64,000 bases of DNA from Pestalotiopsis fici W106-1 (GCF_000516985.1 NW_006917093.1:3968001-4032000); one strand, 5' to 3'; numbered from the stretch's first letter, positions 11,209-23,460 are shown. Translations and numbers: made by a program. The notes: a model not told the origin generated them from the letters alone.

Positions 11209-14176
11209 TGATACAATAACTCGTACATCAATACCTGTTGTTAGCGTGCGTACTATTTAGACATCTCAGCAGCTTGGGGTCTACTAGTCCGAACCCAGCC
11301 TAGGGCGTGGCTTCTCACCCAAACCACTGGGTTCCCGGGGTGTCGGACGCTGTGGCCTGGCCGCCTGCGTGCTGTGCGCACCCGCCTAGGCGATCCTTGC
11401 GCTCTCTACTATATTTATTTGGTGATCTCGGCACAGCGATGAACGTGCCAGTCCCATCGTCTCGCAATCTCGCGCTCCGCTAAAGTTGGCTGGCAGCCTG
11501 GTCGCATAGTTGGCCGCAGGGCTTCCCGGCGAGTCTCTTTTGCATTTGGGGGGGAGGGGACCTTGCTGCTGATTACATAGCATAGCCTAGCACCAAATCT
11601 CATGGTTCCTGCAGCCTACCTAACTTACATGTCTGATATACATACACATTTGTAGCACGAGAAAGCGAGGCAGGCACAACAGATAAATTTCCGTCACAAT
11701 ACTAGTACCCACGACTTACATGCAACAGTACGTGGTTGGAGTCGTGCACTAGTCAAGTAATGAGGCAGGCCACATGCAATGGGACTTTCAACTCCGGCGC
11801 GCAAGACTGAATCGCAATCGCATGAATGCATGCATCAATGCATGCATGTCTGCGATTCTCATGAACTCTATTTCCGGTACAGCTTTCCGAAACGGGGGTG
11901 TGTTCTTTTGTGCAACAATATGATGGTAATAAAAAATCATCAACAGCATGGTTGCTCTACATAGTATACGCCACCCCATTTACAATCTTTCGACCAGATC
12001 GGCCGGGGCTGAGACAAGGCGACCTAGATGGTAACATTGCATGACAGACGGAGAATTGATCCAACGGACGTATCGCACGAGTTAGGGTCACAGGCAGCTG
12101 CAATTAATCCTATGTACCGAACAAGCTACCGAGTGTGTTCTATACTGATAGCACAACCTCGGCATGCTGTGATCAAGATTTTGGGTAGGGAAAGTGGTGT
12201 CCATGTTGGGAGACCCCTCCGGCAGTAAGCTTGACTCCAGCGGGAGATATGTAGTAGGTACGTATTGCAGTACACGGCTCAAAACCGTCTTGAATATTCG
12301 TATGTAATTCCATCACATCTTCAACCGAAATATGCATACTGCCACGGCGCGTCTGCCATCCGTGGGAACCAATGAAGTGTGGTGGGTCGTCAACTTTTCA
12401 AAATCCCCGTTCCCTATCGGGACAAGTTCCCAGCGAGTTTCTGGGGGTCCGGGCGGGTTGGCGATTTACCAGCCAAGCGCGTCTGTCCACGCTCCATCTC
12501 TATTGTGTACATTCGCGTTGCCGTCCCTACGGTACTACGTACATACCTACATTACTCAAATGACCGGCATGCAGGGCTGGTGGTCTACCGTATTTGTGAG
12601 TTTTGTGTGCCCGGGGCACAGCGCCTGGCTCTCGCTCCATGAGCCAGTCAGTATTGAGCCCGTTGGAGACCTCAGTCTCGACTCCAGAGCCACTCCTCCC
12701 ATTTGATCTCACATGACGCTAGCAATGAGGATGATGTACGGAGTAGTTGGTGCATGTGCATATTGAATTATTTTCTGTGGTCAGTCATCTTCCATAATAG
12801 TACCATGTAGGTGCAATAAACACACGTACATCAGCCATCAAAGTATAGGTGGAATACGTTAAAAAAAAAAGGAAGTACGTACTTCAAAGGTTACCTACCT
12901 ACCTTGCCTACATTACCTACCCTTTCCCTGTCAGCACACCAAAGGGCTCGTGGGTCGGTGGGTGTTCCCTAGATTCCGCCACGTGCCTTAACCCAGACAA
13001 GTCAAGCACATCACTTTCTGGCTCTCGTCCAAGCCTCTGCACTATCCCGTAAAAAAACAACAAGTTTCTGACATGATTGATCCTCTGCCCACCGGTCTTG
13101 ACTGACCCCTGGCTCTCTCGCAGCACTAACTTGGGATGTGCCAGCGAACAGCCACCATCTGCTAGCCCGCGGCGGCAGCACCACTACACTACCAGATGAT
13201 GCTAGCATCGGATATCCCATGGACCATAACCCATCATCCCACACCGCATCGTCCTTCCTTCGAGCAAGTCAGAGTGGGTGGACTACACTACTACTCAGTA
13301 CGCCGCGGGCCCTACCCATGTCTGCCGCTCTCTCTCCGCCGCCGCCGCCAGCCTCTCGAGTGCCCACTCGCCTGGGCCGCCGAGCACGCACTTCAACCTC
13401 CCCGGGCGCATCTAGATTGACCAGCAAGCTAGACTGTTGGTTTGCCTAGATCAGCAAAGTGGGCGATTTTGAACAGCCGACTCGTTGTCTATTCCCCGTT
13501 TCAGGCGGATCGTCGCTTAGCGTTTGGTCAAACTTTGGCTGCTAATAATGGTAAGTATTATGACAACCAGTGATTCCATGCCACTTGGTGCTGGGACGGA
13601 CCTCAGATGACTGATGACAGAAAATATACGAGCAGACCTGCCTATCTTTGTCAGTCGTGGTTTGATGCAGTACACCTGCTCACCCTCTCTGTTTCTGATA
13701 ATGGATCTACCCAGATCTCCAACAACCACCAATCCTAATACCATCTTCGCAGGATCGACGTAAAATGCAGAGCCAGCCATCCTCAAGCTCACCGTTTATC
13801 ATTGCCAGTTGCGTCGTCGGCAGACATAACATTATGTTCTTTCCCCATTTCTAACCGCGGTTTGAGTGCCATATCTCTCTTGCTCGTTCAATCTTTCCAT
13901 GTGGTCGATTTTCAGGAGCACGTAGACTTTGGACTGCCCAATATTTTTATTTTATTTTTATTATCGTATCATGCAAGAACTGCAACCGGAGAGATTTCCA
14001 AATTCCTATCGTCTCAGAAACTAACCAAAATCGATACAAACAAGAGCCCGCCTATGCTGCTACGTGGTCGGGATACACGAACTAGAGCCCGAACAGGCCT
14101 CAAGGTGACGTGCAGTAAAGCGGTCAAGCAAGTGATCTTTAATGTACCGAGCCTTAGTCCTACATACCTACCAGGC

Positions 14177-14265
14177 CTACCTATCTGTCTGTCTGTCTGG
14201 CTGGCTGCCTGCTTGCCTACCTACCTACCTACCTATCTACCTACCTACCTACCTACCTACCTACC
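14177..14265. repeat. Composite tetranucleotide array (CTGT/CTGG/CTGC/CTAC)
   Basis: Successive blocks CTGT x3, CTGG x2, CTGC x2 and TTGC pass into a long CTAC array interrupted by one CTATCTAC. All units are C-T-N-N tetramers, suggesting one array that has drifted. Confidence 0.9.
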
Positions 14266-15077
14266 AGCCCACGAACGGTGGCCTGGCTCTGTGTGCTGCT
14301 ATGATGCCCTTGTCCGACGAACCAGCGAGGTTTAAAAAAGAGACTCGTCATGACGAGACCCCCCAAAGCTATGGGTACCAACGAACCACCTAGTCATACC
14401 CTACATGGGTCCTCAGACGTTAGACAAGGGGACCCCTGAAGCATACTGTACCCCGTTCACCGTCCCAAGCCCGTCCATCTCAATGGCTTGCTTCTACGGC
14501 GTCTTCGACTGCTTCTCTGGATCCGCCCCATATGTTCTTCATTGCCATAAGAAGCTAGTTGGCGAGTACAAGGTCTGATAAGGAAGATCCTTTCCAGCCC
14601 TCCAAGAAGACTGTGACCACTGGCCATTTTGGTATCCCAAAAACTAATAAGCCATACAAACCCCCAGGATCGACTCTCTCCCAACCAAGCCGTGACCACT
14701 TATACTGTCACGACAAATACCTCATCAGCATACTGATATCCCACTGAATCACGGGTCCTCTTTTCGTTATTTTGTTCATCTTGATCGTCGTCTGTCAACA
14801 CAATCACCAACACAAAGGCTTTAAACTAAACGTACTTGGCTGTCAATTTGCAGTGCAACCTTTGTCGAAAGTGATACCACCGAGACGAGGTTAGTCACCA
14901 GGGCTATTTCCTCTTTCTCTGTCTCTCTTAATAGATAAATGAGCTGTACTTGGTAATTGCGAGCCGGGGTATCTCTCGTAATCCTTTCTTGTTGGACAAG
15001 CAAGCGTCCGGGGGTCCTCCTTCGACGCGTGCCAGCGACTCACGTCCATCCAGTACGCAAGGCTTGTCTTAAAGATT

Positions 15078-15131
15078 ATGACTGGCCCACCACTCTCTGC
15101 ACCTTACCTGGGATTTTCACTGCTGGCTTAG
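15078..15131 (+). promoter_or_regulatory. Candidate uORF 1 upstream of bZIP gene
   Basis: An ATG at 15078 opens a 17-codon frame ending in TAG. It lies about 0.7 kb before the chosen bZIP start. Whether it is in the transcript is unknown. Confidence 0.35.
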
Positions 15132-15303
15132 TCCCTGTCCGTACCTTGGGCTCTCTCTGCCTCTTGTTGTACTTTGTAACGCTTCAGCCCGAGTTGCCGC
15201 TAAATCCTACGAGCACCGGCAGACTGTTTCTGGAGTGGTGTCCGCTTCTCTTTCGTCTTCGAACAATATCTAGTTGGGCATCGCTACCTAGGTAGTCACC
15301 CAT

Positions 15304-15438
15304 ATGTTAACGGTAGATCCTCGTCACACCACAACATACTTGGAACTGTTTCCAGCAATAGAAAATCTTCGATTCGACGACCAAAAGGCGACTATTCCAC
15401 TCACATACTTCGATCTCATCGACACCACTGGGTCTTGA
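15304..15438 (+). promoter_or_regulatory. Candidate uORF 2 (44 codons) upstream of bZIP gene
   Basis: ATG at 15304, stop TGA at 15436-15438, in a different frame from the bZIP. It encodes a balanced peptide beginning MLTVDPRHTTTYLELF. It could be a regulatory uORF or part of an unrecognised upstream exon. Confidence 0.4.
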
Positions 15439-15742
15439 CACAACTTGTGGAAGCAGCGACTTTCTTGGTTCCATCCTTGTTCCTTCTCCCCTGGGGCCTT
15501 GAAAAACTTTTTGTACGACTGTTTCCGCAAAGCTCCGGAAACTCCTTCGCCGTGGCTGTCTCCGAGGGTCAACGTTATTCTTCACAGCCACTTGGCCGTC
15601 CGATCCATCTAGCCGGGACAGATCGAGCAACGACTGATCACGGCTCGGAAACGGGTTGGGCTAAGCCAGACGAAAGAAGTCTTGCTACCAGCTCTCCTGA
15701 TACAGCTAATCACTCCAAACGACAACGAGACGAGGGTGGTCA

Positions 15743-15775
15743 ATGTTCGGGTCTTCAAGACCACCTCCCAGCTGA
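15743..15775 (+). promoter_or_regulatory. Candidate uORF 3 (10 codons), 13 nt before bZIP start
   Basis: ATG TTC GGG to TGA, ending 13 nt upstream of the bZIP ATG at 15789. If transcribed, it would reduce direct scanning to the main start. Confidence 0.45.
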
Positions 15776-15788
15776 GGCACAGGTCTCG

Positions 15789-17477
15789 ATGTCGCAGAAG
15801 AGACCTGCGCCTCATTCAACTTCACCACCTCTATGGAGGTCTCCAAGATCAAGTTGGCCCAACTCCCCAGCAACGCACCGATCGAATCTGCGGGGAGGCG
15901 GTGACCCTTCTTCGGAGGACGGCTCTCAGGAAAGCAGTAGCGTGCGCTCCTATGGAGAATGGCCACAGCCCGTGCAAAGAAGTTTGGGCGTTCACAGTAT
16001 TTTGAACCCTCCCACTTCTCAGCCTAGCTCTGGGGGTGCCGCAGCTCCGTCTATGGGCAATTCTCCCATGGGAGGTCTGGGTAGAATGTCCCATACCACT
16101 ACGCATTATGGAACGAGTCCAGCACAGCGCCCCTTGCTCTTCCAAGGCCACGGCGTGCCCATCCAACAAGAGATCTCGCGTCCAAGTGGTGAAGCTCTAG
16201 CAGCTACAGGAACGAAGCCTGCAATGGGTTCGCCAAATAGTATTCAGCCACTGTCTGCGCTGGGCGGGCCACGTCGTTATTTGACCCCAAGATCTCCAAG
16301 GGTCAGTGCTATCAGCCAGGGACCACCACCAGGGCCTGGAAACGTACAGCCGCAACTATATCCAATGTCTTCATTGACAGGTCAAGGCAGGCCTGCCAGA
16401 GATAGCGTCTCTGGATCACCCCCAGACCACTCTGTTCAACCATTTCAGCGCCCGACTGCAGCTCTAGGTTCTGGGAACCAAATGGCCGGCAACATTTCAA
16501 GGTCAAATACTCCTTCGCGCTCAATGTCTCAACATATGCTCGGCCAGGCGCATCCCTCCATGCAAGATTCATCACGCCCACCAGAGCTAATGGATCGTTC
16601 ACACCGGCCACATGGGTTGCCGCCTTCGCCATACGCTACAAGCGTCCCACCCACTGGCCGCGGGTTTCCGACTTTGGCTTCCCCAGACTCTCGCTGGTCA
16701 CCGCTCAGCGCAGGACAGCAGGGTGGAAGGGGAAGTTCCATGCCGGAAGAACAGTCCACGCTTGTATTTGCAACACCCGGTGGCGAGCCAGTCACCTTCA
16801 CGATCGACAAAACGAACGGTTCGCGACAGGCTGACGAGAAGAGGCAAAGGAATGCAGGAGCTTCAGCAAGGTTTAGACAACGCAAGAAAGACAAGGACAT
16901 GCAGAAAGAGGCCGCCATAGAAAAGTTGCAGGCTCATAACAGAGACCTCGAGCGGCAAATCCAAGAACTCAAATTGGAACGAGAACGATATCGAGCAGAC
17001 CGCGATCGTTTGCGGGATGTCGTCTATCGAACGCCCAACATCTCGGAACTAGCGTACCAGGGGCCACCGAGTCCATCAGCAAGACCTGCTGAACCCTTTG
17101 CAAGCCGGTCAATGCTTGAAACTGGACCTCCGCATCAGCAGCAATCGCTGGTGAGCGCGACATACGGAGAAATGGATGCTTCCACGGGCGAAAGAGCTCC
17201 AAGACGACGCCGCACAAACTCTCGCACAGAATACGACTCGACACCGTACTCGAACCCATTGCCACCGCCGAGTTATAGCTTACCGACTTCGCAGCCAGGC
17301 ACGCCTTTGGCAGGCAGTCGATTGGAGAGACTCCCACCACTGCGCTTAGACCGAGGTCCTGGAGTCCCAACCACGTCTGGGCCCACTTCGAATCCATCTG
17401 TTCAAGGTTACTCACCCATAAAGCGCGAGCACTATGAGACAGGTTGGGCTGCCAGACCTACGGGGCCGTTCCCTTGA
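15789..17477 (+). CDS. bZIP transcription factor
   Basis: Single-exon frame of 562 residues from the first in-frame ATG (MSQKRPAPHSTSPP) to TGA. Residues 1-340 are disordered, rich in P, S, G and Q, as in fungal activation regions. The basic region is at about 348-372, with the invariant N-x7-R signature NAGASARFR (N355, R363) followed by QRKKDKDMQKE. A leucine/heptad zipper with LQAHNRDLERQIQELKLERE runs to about 410, then a Pro/Ser-rich tail. The form NAGASARFRQRKK is closest to the CYS3/MetR-type basic regions of fungi, but I cannot assign an orthologue. The frame stays open upstream to 15435 without an ATG, so an earlier spliced start is possible. It acts in the nucleus as a dimer. Confidence 0.88.
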   Translation: MSQKRPAPHSTSPPLWRSPRSSWPNSPATHRSNLRGGGDPSSEDGSQESSSVRSYGEWPQPVQRSLGVHSILNPPTSQPSSGGAAAPSMGNSPMGGLGRMSHTTTHYGTSPAQRPLLFQGHGVPIQQEISRPSGEALAATGTKPAMGSPNSIQPLSALGGPRRYLTPRSPRVSAISQGPPPGPGNVQPQLYPMSSLTGQGRPARDSVSGSPPDHSVQPFQRPTAALGSGNQMAGNISRSNTPSRSMSQHMLGQAHPSMQDSSRPPELMDRSHRPHGLPPSPYATSVPPTGRGFPTLASPDSRWSPLSAGQQGGRGSSMPEEQSTLVFATPGGEPVTFTIDKTNGSRQADEKRQRNAGASARFRQRKKDKDMQKEAAIEKLQAHNRDLERQIQELKLERERYRADRDRLRDVVYRTPNISELAYQGPPSPSARPAEPFASRSMLETGPPHQQQSLVSATYGEMDASTGERAPRRRRTNSRTEYDSTPYSNPLPPPSYSLPTSQPGTPLAGSRLERLPPLRLDRGPGVPTTSGPTSNPSVQGYSPIKREHYETGWAARPTGPFP

Positions 17478-19853
17478 TCGGGAGCGGGCCAAAAGAAAGA
17501 CTACATTCGAATAGAGGCTGGTCCGTCTGCCAATCACATCCTCTTCGTTGTATCAACGTCAATTTGCACTATAGATCTAATATAATCGACCAATTCCCCT
17601 TCATGCTTGGCCGGAACCGAGACAAATGACGTCTTTACTTTTCACAAAGTTTTGGCATTATTCGCCTAGAGAGATCTGCATCAGTCGGGCAACCGATGAC
17701 GATCAAAGGTGTTACCGGGGAGTTTCATGCATTTTGCTCTCATATTCTGCACCAAGATGAGGAGGTTATAATTGGTCTCTGGCGATGCTATTGCCGTGGG
17801 CACTGAATATCAGCACACATGGCATGAGGCTCAATATCACTTGCCTTGCCTAGCATACTGCTCGTCAGAGGCCCCAAGTGGTGTTAGGGCGTTTCCACGG
17901 ATTATGTTCTTTGCTTTACTTTTTGGAGGGACAACTTTGGAAGCCTTGGGGGTACCAGGATCTGGAGTTGTGGCTGGAGAGAAAGCGCAGCGGCTTTACT
18001 CGTGGCGAATTGGTTTCCGAAGCTGTTCGCTTCTAGCAAGAGACTAAAGTATCATTTACTGGGACTGTATAAAACTATGGGAGCAAGGCAGGCATCTTGG
18101 GCCCGGCGTGGGACACACAGGCGTTCATGTTATTCCTTTTCCCGCAGCATCACAGATTGCATTACGACAGCACTGCGGTGTCGAGTTCAAGGCGTAGCTT
18201 TGCGAAGATGTGTGTACTCTATTTATTCACATCTAGCCTATATATCCTTTCAAAGTCGGGTTGAGCGTCGTTGAGATTTTTCTGAATTGACTCTTTTTTT
18301 CGAATTAACGACTGTCATCAAGTTAGGACAAGCTGCAATTCTTGCCACTAAATACCTGTATTCCAATTATATTAATAAGTAAGAAATGCTTCGACAGCGA
18401 TTGGGTGGGAGTTGAACCTGGAGGATCTGGCGGAAGAATACGACCTTGGCACTAGTAGTATACATGACGGCTGATCACATCCATCAGAACCTACCTAACC
18501 TACCTACATGATCCTCTCAGTGCTGATATGCATAGCCCGGGGATGCCCTTGCAGAAGCGAGCCCGGGTGAGTTTGCCGAGTTTGGTGCACGATCCCGTCC
18601 GTCGTCTCATGGCCCCCGAGCTGCATCGCTAGTGCCGAGCAACTTTATCCCAACTCCATCTCTTCAGGTGTTTGTGTTGTCATATAGTACATCTCCTTGA
18701 CGGGCGTATGGAATGTGCCTCCATTTCACTTTGAGAAGATGCTGCTTCCTCTTGTTTTTCTAAGCAGCATCCATGGTGTACAGATGCTGGTAATTGTTGC
18801 AAGTATCGTGCTTGGCCAAGAAGTCTGAATTTCTTTCGCGTTATCAAAGGGGACAACACTGAAAAAGCAAAACATGACTCGAGTCAGGTCCTAAAACTTG
18901 TACCCATTGCCAGCGAAAGATGCATATGTGAAAATGTGTAGGCTCATGAATGGCTTGTCCTCCTTGTTCTACCATGATGGGACCATCAATTACAGCATGA
19001 TGATGGTGAATACGTTCCAATGCCTCGTCGTGCTTTGTCGTGCTACAATAGACCATTTGCACTTGTTGTCCCTGCCACTATATTCTGCAACAGTCACTAT
19101 CTGTGCATGATTAACAACATGTGTTAGCTGTTGTGACATATTTGACCATCTTTCCATCTCGAGTGGGCTGGAAAATAGAACAAAATAAATAGCTGTTTGT
19201 AAGTTGCACTTGCGTTTATGGAGAATGGCCAGTTGTATAGAGTATACGTACTAACAAGTTGCCTTGATGTTTGCAGGGATTTGAGCTGTCTCGCCAACAA
19301 GACTACCACATAATCTAGATGACCTACTACTAGTATCCGAGCTACCCCAGATTCCCATCACCAGACCGCGGAACCCGCCGGCCGGTTTGCACGGTCCATG
19401 GGTTGGCCGCATGCGGCCTAATTCCGTAGCGTAAGCAGCTACTAGCTCGATACGCTAAACCCACATGGTTCAGCTGCAAACAAAGAAAATTGGAAAGCTC
19501 CAGTTAGTTGCCTTTTAGGTATTGGAGCGATCTGGCCTCGCCGGCTCCTGCTGGCTACAGCGCTCCAGACTGACCACAGTGACTAAATGACAACCCACGC
19601 CCCAGAACCCAACCTGATCGGCGTCATCACTCTTTTATACAGTGTCTACAGAGTACTAAAAAAGAAAGGAGTAACCCGCCGGTCCAAGCTTCAAGAAAAG
19701 GCTGCAGCCCGGACAATTAATTGGTGATTTGATTCAATTGCATGAACGCTGTAGTACCTACCTAGCGATAGTACCACCGTTCCTCACTGCCACCACCATC
19801 CCCCTTCCTCTCCCTGCCTCGAGCGCATATATGAGTAAACAGCAGATGCGACC
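17478..19853. other. Intergenic, about 2.4 kb, no gene seen
   Basis: Short frames on both strands overlap one another and have no recognisable motif. A B-box-like GGTTCAACTCC on the minus strand near 18410 lacks a supporting T-stem. Confidence 0.55.
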
Positions 19854-21815
19854 ATGGTAACAACACTGCCAAGCGCAAAGATCACCCTCTCGTGTCCGCT
19901 GTGGGCCTGCGACTTCGATCCGCATGATGCGAACCAGCTGGTCGTGGGCGGCGGCGGAGGAGCGGGAAGACATGGCGTTGGCAACAAAATCGTACGTATT
20001 TTGGTCTTGATTTTTCCCTTTACTTTTTGCTCTGCCTTCATCTGCTGTATGACTGTGGACAGACGGACAGACTGGCTCGTTCCTCACCAATGGCAGCCCT
20101 CAACTGACCGAGACTTGTCTCTCTCCATATTCTAGGCTCTGCTTAAACTTGCGACCGATAGCGAGATTGAGAATGCTGGGGAGCTCGAGCTGAGCGGCCA
20201 AGAGGACAACGTCGCAACCCTAGCCTTTGCTGCACGCAAGGACAACAAGACTGCCAACGTGTTCGCCGGCGTCAACGGATCCCCAGAAAACTGCAAGAAG
20301 GGGCAAAGTCAACACTTTCGCATCTTCACCCTAACTCGTCCTGCTGCTACTGCTGCAGCTACCAATAATTCCACCAAGAGTAGCGGTGTGAAATTTTCCG
20401 AGGCCACCCGCGAGACCCTTTTTGCATCCACCGATGCGGATACCTTCCAGCGCCGCCTCGTCCTCTCCCAACCTTTCCTCCAACAGAATGCCTCCGCACA
20501 ACTTGGTGCCATCTCGACCGGCTTCGCCAGCAAGCATCAGATCGCCCTCTTCGATGTCCCTGCCTCTGGTCCCGCCAGGTGGAAACCGAGGGGCCGCCTC
20601 GAGCTCTCCAAAGAAGCAATGGACCTCGACGTGATACAGACGGGGCCCGACACCTATCAGCTCGCATACTGCGATGACCACGACATCTTTACCGTCAATG
20701 TATCAAAGACGGAGGTCTCCGAGCCCAGGTGCATCTACACCTTGGAGGTCGAGGATGGACCCCGACCCGCCTACAAGTCGATACGCTACCTCTCCTCGGG
20801 CTTCGTCTTTGCTGTCGCCAATCGGGCAGGTGGCAAGGGAGTGCTCCTCCACGGATATCGTCTACCCCAGACCGAGGAGGGGCCGGCACGTCTATCTGTT
20901 GTGAAGCAGCTGCCCAAGTCGATTGGCCGATCGACCGGCCTGGCTGTCCGGAATCTGACCCCACCAACCTCCGCTGCCGAGAGGCAAGGCGACTCGCAGT
21001 ATGTCGTTGCCGTCTCTGGTCAGGATAGCTCCATATCTCTCTACACCATGGATTACAGCTCCAGTTTCGGCGCCGGTACCGAAACTCTGAACAACCTGGC
21101 ACCCTTTCACACCATCAAGTCGGCACACCCAGCGGCCATCACTAGTCTGTCGTTCTCGACTTTTATTCCGCCAAAGGGCGATGCTACCAACATGTCCCTT
21201 AAGCTTGCAAGTGTATCTTTGGGTCAGACTACAATTGTACACAGCATTCCATTGAAGAAGGCTGCCTCGGCCGGGACGACCTCGAAGTCGCCACGCTATG
21301 TTGTTGCCATCAAGTCGAGGGGCGAATCCCATTTTGGCTTACTAGCTACTCTGTCGGTAATGGTTCTACTATTGGCCCTGATCGGGCAAGTGTTCATGGA
21401 AGCTACGCATATCCAGGAAGAATACTTGGGCACGAACAAATATCTGCCTGCTGCATGGACTCGGGATTGGCGGGTAGCCCCGAGACAGGGCCCGGTTGTT
21501 GGCGCCAAGACCTTTGGAGATCTCTTGAGAACCGTCAATCCTGGACAGGATGAGAGAATCCTGATTCGACACGACGACGAGGGGGAACTTGGCCCTGATG
21601 GATTCCCAGTTCTGAAGGCGCATATCCATGATGAGGAAGCACATGGTCCTGCCAAGTCATGGGATGAGATGGAAACCCGCGAACAGTTTATGTGGAGGCA
21701 GCGCCTCAAGAAAACAGGTCATTGGGTCGAGGATATGGGAGAAGCAGTCTTCAAGGGTGTACTATTTGGCGAAATTGGTGGTGCAATTGGTGCCATGGTC
21801 GGCGAGGCTCTATGA
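19854..21815 (+). CDS. SEC12: SEC12-type guanine nucleotide exchange factor
   Basis: Two exons, 19854-19991 and 20136-21815, intron 19992-20135 (gtacgt...tctag), 605 residues. The N-terminal 445 residues form a WD40-like beta-propeller beginning SCPLWACDFDP and containing the glycine-rich loop VVGGGGGAGRHGVGNK, the potassium-binding K-loop position of Sec12. A single membrane segment (about 446-468, LLATLSVMVLLLALIGQVF) follows, then a lumenal tail of about 137 residues. This is the layout of SEC12/PREB, which loads GTP on SAR1 at the ER membrane to start COPII coat assembly. The tail ends in MVGEAL with no HDEL signal. The gene stands alone, with no close partner. Confidence 0.88.
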
Positions 21816-22466
21816 AAAGGACCCTGCATTAAAAAAATGGTTACAAAAATGCATTAGACACGAGCTGGAGAGACTCGTCAAGAAGCCGATGAACGAGGGG
21901 TACTACGGGACATGTGATGGAAATATGTCATGAAAAAATTGTACGCATAGATGTTGCTAATGAATCGCCTATATATCCACCTATTTTTCACAATTCATCA
22001 TGATATCAATACCTGCGGTTGTGAATATGGACAGTCAAGTAGCACGTGAGTAAATTAGCTTGCCAACTCTGAGCATGACTAGCAACACTCTAATTTCTAT
22101 GGTACCTGGAGCTGAAGCTCGCTTCGAAATCAATTCCTCTTTGAAATTAGAATACACAGTGGTTTTTCGGGGCACAAACTCGCCCTCCGAATTCCTGTCG
22201 GTCGGACTTTTGGCGATTTCCGACTCTCACAATTTACTATAGGGAGCAACAATTTCCCCACTTCAGACCTACTGCAAATGACATATGCTATACCTAGGTA
22301 AGCAAACATCTTACAAATACGAAATATTGTCTATAACAAAATGTTGAGGCTTGGTTTTTCTTCCCCGCTTATCACAAATTGTAGTAGAGAAACAACACAT
22401 GTCCTAGAGAAGCAAGCTTTTACATAAAAAAGTTCCAGACGTTTCGTCGATTTCAAAAAATTCATA
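21816..22466. other. Intergenic, AT-rich
   Basis: This is the 3' flank of the SEC12 gene and the promoter of the NmrA-like gene. A CCTAGG core lies near 22293. No gene is seen. Confidence 0.6.
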
Positions 22467-23460
22467 ATGGCAACCAAAGAGACGGTCCTCGTTGTCGGTG
22501 CTACAGGCAACATTGGAACATCAGCCGTCATGGGGGCGCTCCGCTGCGGCCGGGACGTACTGGCCGTTGTGCGCAACACGGCTTCGGCCGAGAAGCTATT
22601 CCGCAACGTCGGAACGCGCGAGGGCATCACGACGGTCGAGGCTGATGTCCTCTCCGACAGTGGCGTGCAGGGCGTCGTGGATCGCATTCGCCAGGGCGAG
22701 TTGCCTGCATTTCAACATGTGTACTCTACGGGTAAGCAACAGCAGCAGAGCATTCATCTCCATTCTTTAGTCTTTCCTTTTCAAAGTTCGACAAACAGCT
22801 AGAATGTCTGCTGAGCTGGAGCGAATCCATAGCCGGTGGTGCAATCTCCAACACGCCCCTCTCCGAAGTCAGCACAGCAGAGCTGCGCCAGAGCATGGCG
22901 CAGAACTTTGAGTCGAACTTTTGTAAGTGCCCAAGCTCACTTTTACCCAAATACTTTTATATTATCCTAGGCCAAGTATTCACTGGCCTTGTTGGAATGA
23001 TGCAGTTTTTCCTTCCTCTTTTTTTTAAATCTTGTTTTCTTTTACTCACCCCCCTTTTAAAAAAAAAAAAGTCGCCTACCGTGCCACCTTTCCCTACCTC
23101 CAGGCTCAACCCAACCCGACGAGCTTCACGCTCTGCGTGGGCGGCCTGGGCGACTTGGGCACGCGCGCGGCCGCCGCCATGACCCAGGGCGCGCTGTACA
23201 GCCTATCGGCGGCGGCGGCGCACGAGGTCAGAGGTACCCGCGTCCGCTTCATCGAGCTCTACCTCGACATGCGCGTCGAGACGGACGAGAGCGCGGCCCG
23301 CACCGGCGCCGTCGCTGCCAGCGACTTTGCCGCGCATTATGCCGAGATCCTGGAGCGGCAGCAGCAGGAAATGGCCGAGGGTCGGGGTGCGAGGGTCAAG
23401 ATTTTGAATCGTGAGGGGCTTACGGGGTTGAAGTTTGTGGACAAGGAGTTCAAGTTATAG
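22467..23460 (+). CDS. NmrA-like NAD(P)-binding Rossmann protein
   Basis: Three exons, 22467-22731, 22803-22922 and 23072-23460, 257 residues. The N-terminus ETVLVVGATGNIGTSAV carries the atypical-SDR glycine motif GATGNIG for NAD(P). Exon 2 (ISNTPLSEVSTAELRQSM) and exon 3 (FFAYRATFPYLQAQ, then CVGGLGDLGTRAAAAMTQGA) continue the same fold. The middle junction needs acceptor ctag at 22799-22802. The last acceptor, at 23070-23071, directly follows a run of A, which is unusual, but the join is in frame and the protein continues sensibly. The family includes reductases and redox sensors; which applies here cannot be told. Confidence 0.8.

Larger units (their letters stand above)
6084..15077. other. 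Gene-poor region of about 9 kb
   Basis: No frame here looks like a gene: the longest are near 100-210 codons, overlap on both strands and carry no motif. The region holds many simple repeats, CCTAGG-type motifs, and a 100-N gap. It may contain non-coding transcripts or distal regulatory DNA for the bZIP gene downstream, but nothing in the sequence proves either. Confidence 0.6.

Noticed and set aside
14177..14265. Telomere-like repeat
   Set aside because: The unit is CTAC/CTGT, not the CCCTAA of fungal telomeres, and genes lie on both sides.
18391..18450. tRNA-like B box (GGTTCAACTCC) on the minus strand
   Set aside because: The bases around the loop do not pair as a T-stem, and no acceptor or anticodon arm can be folded.
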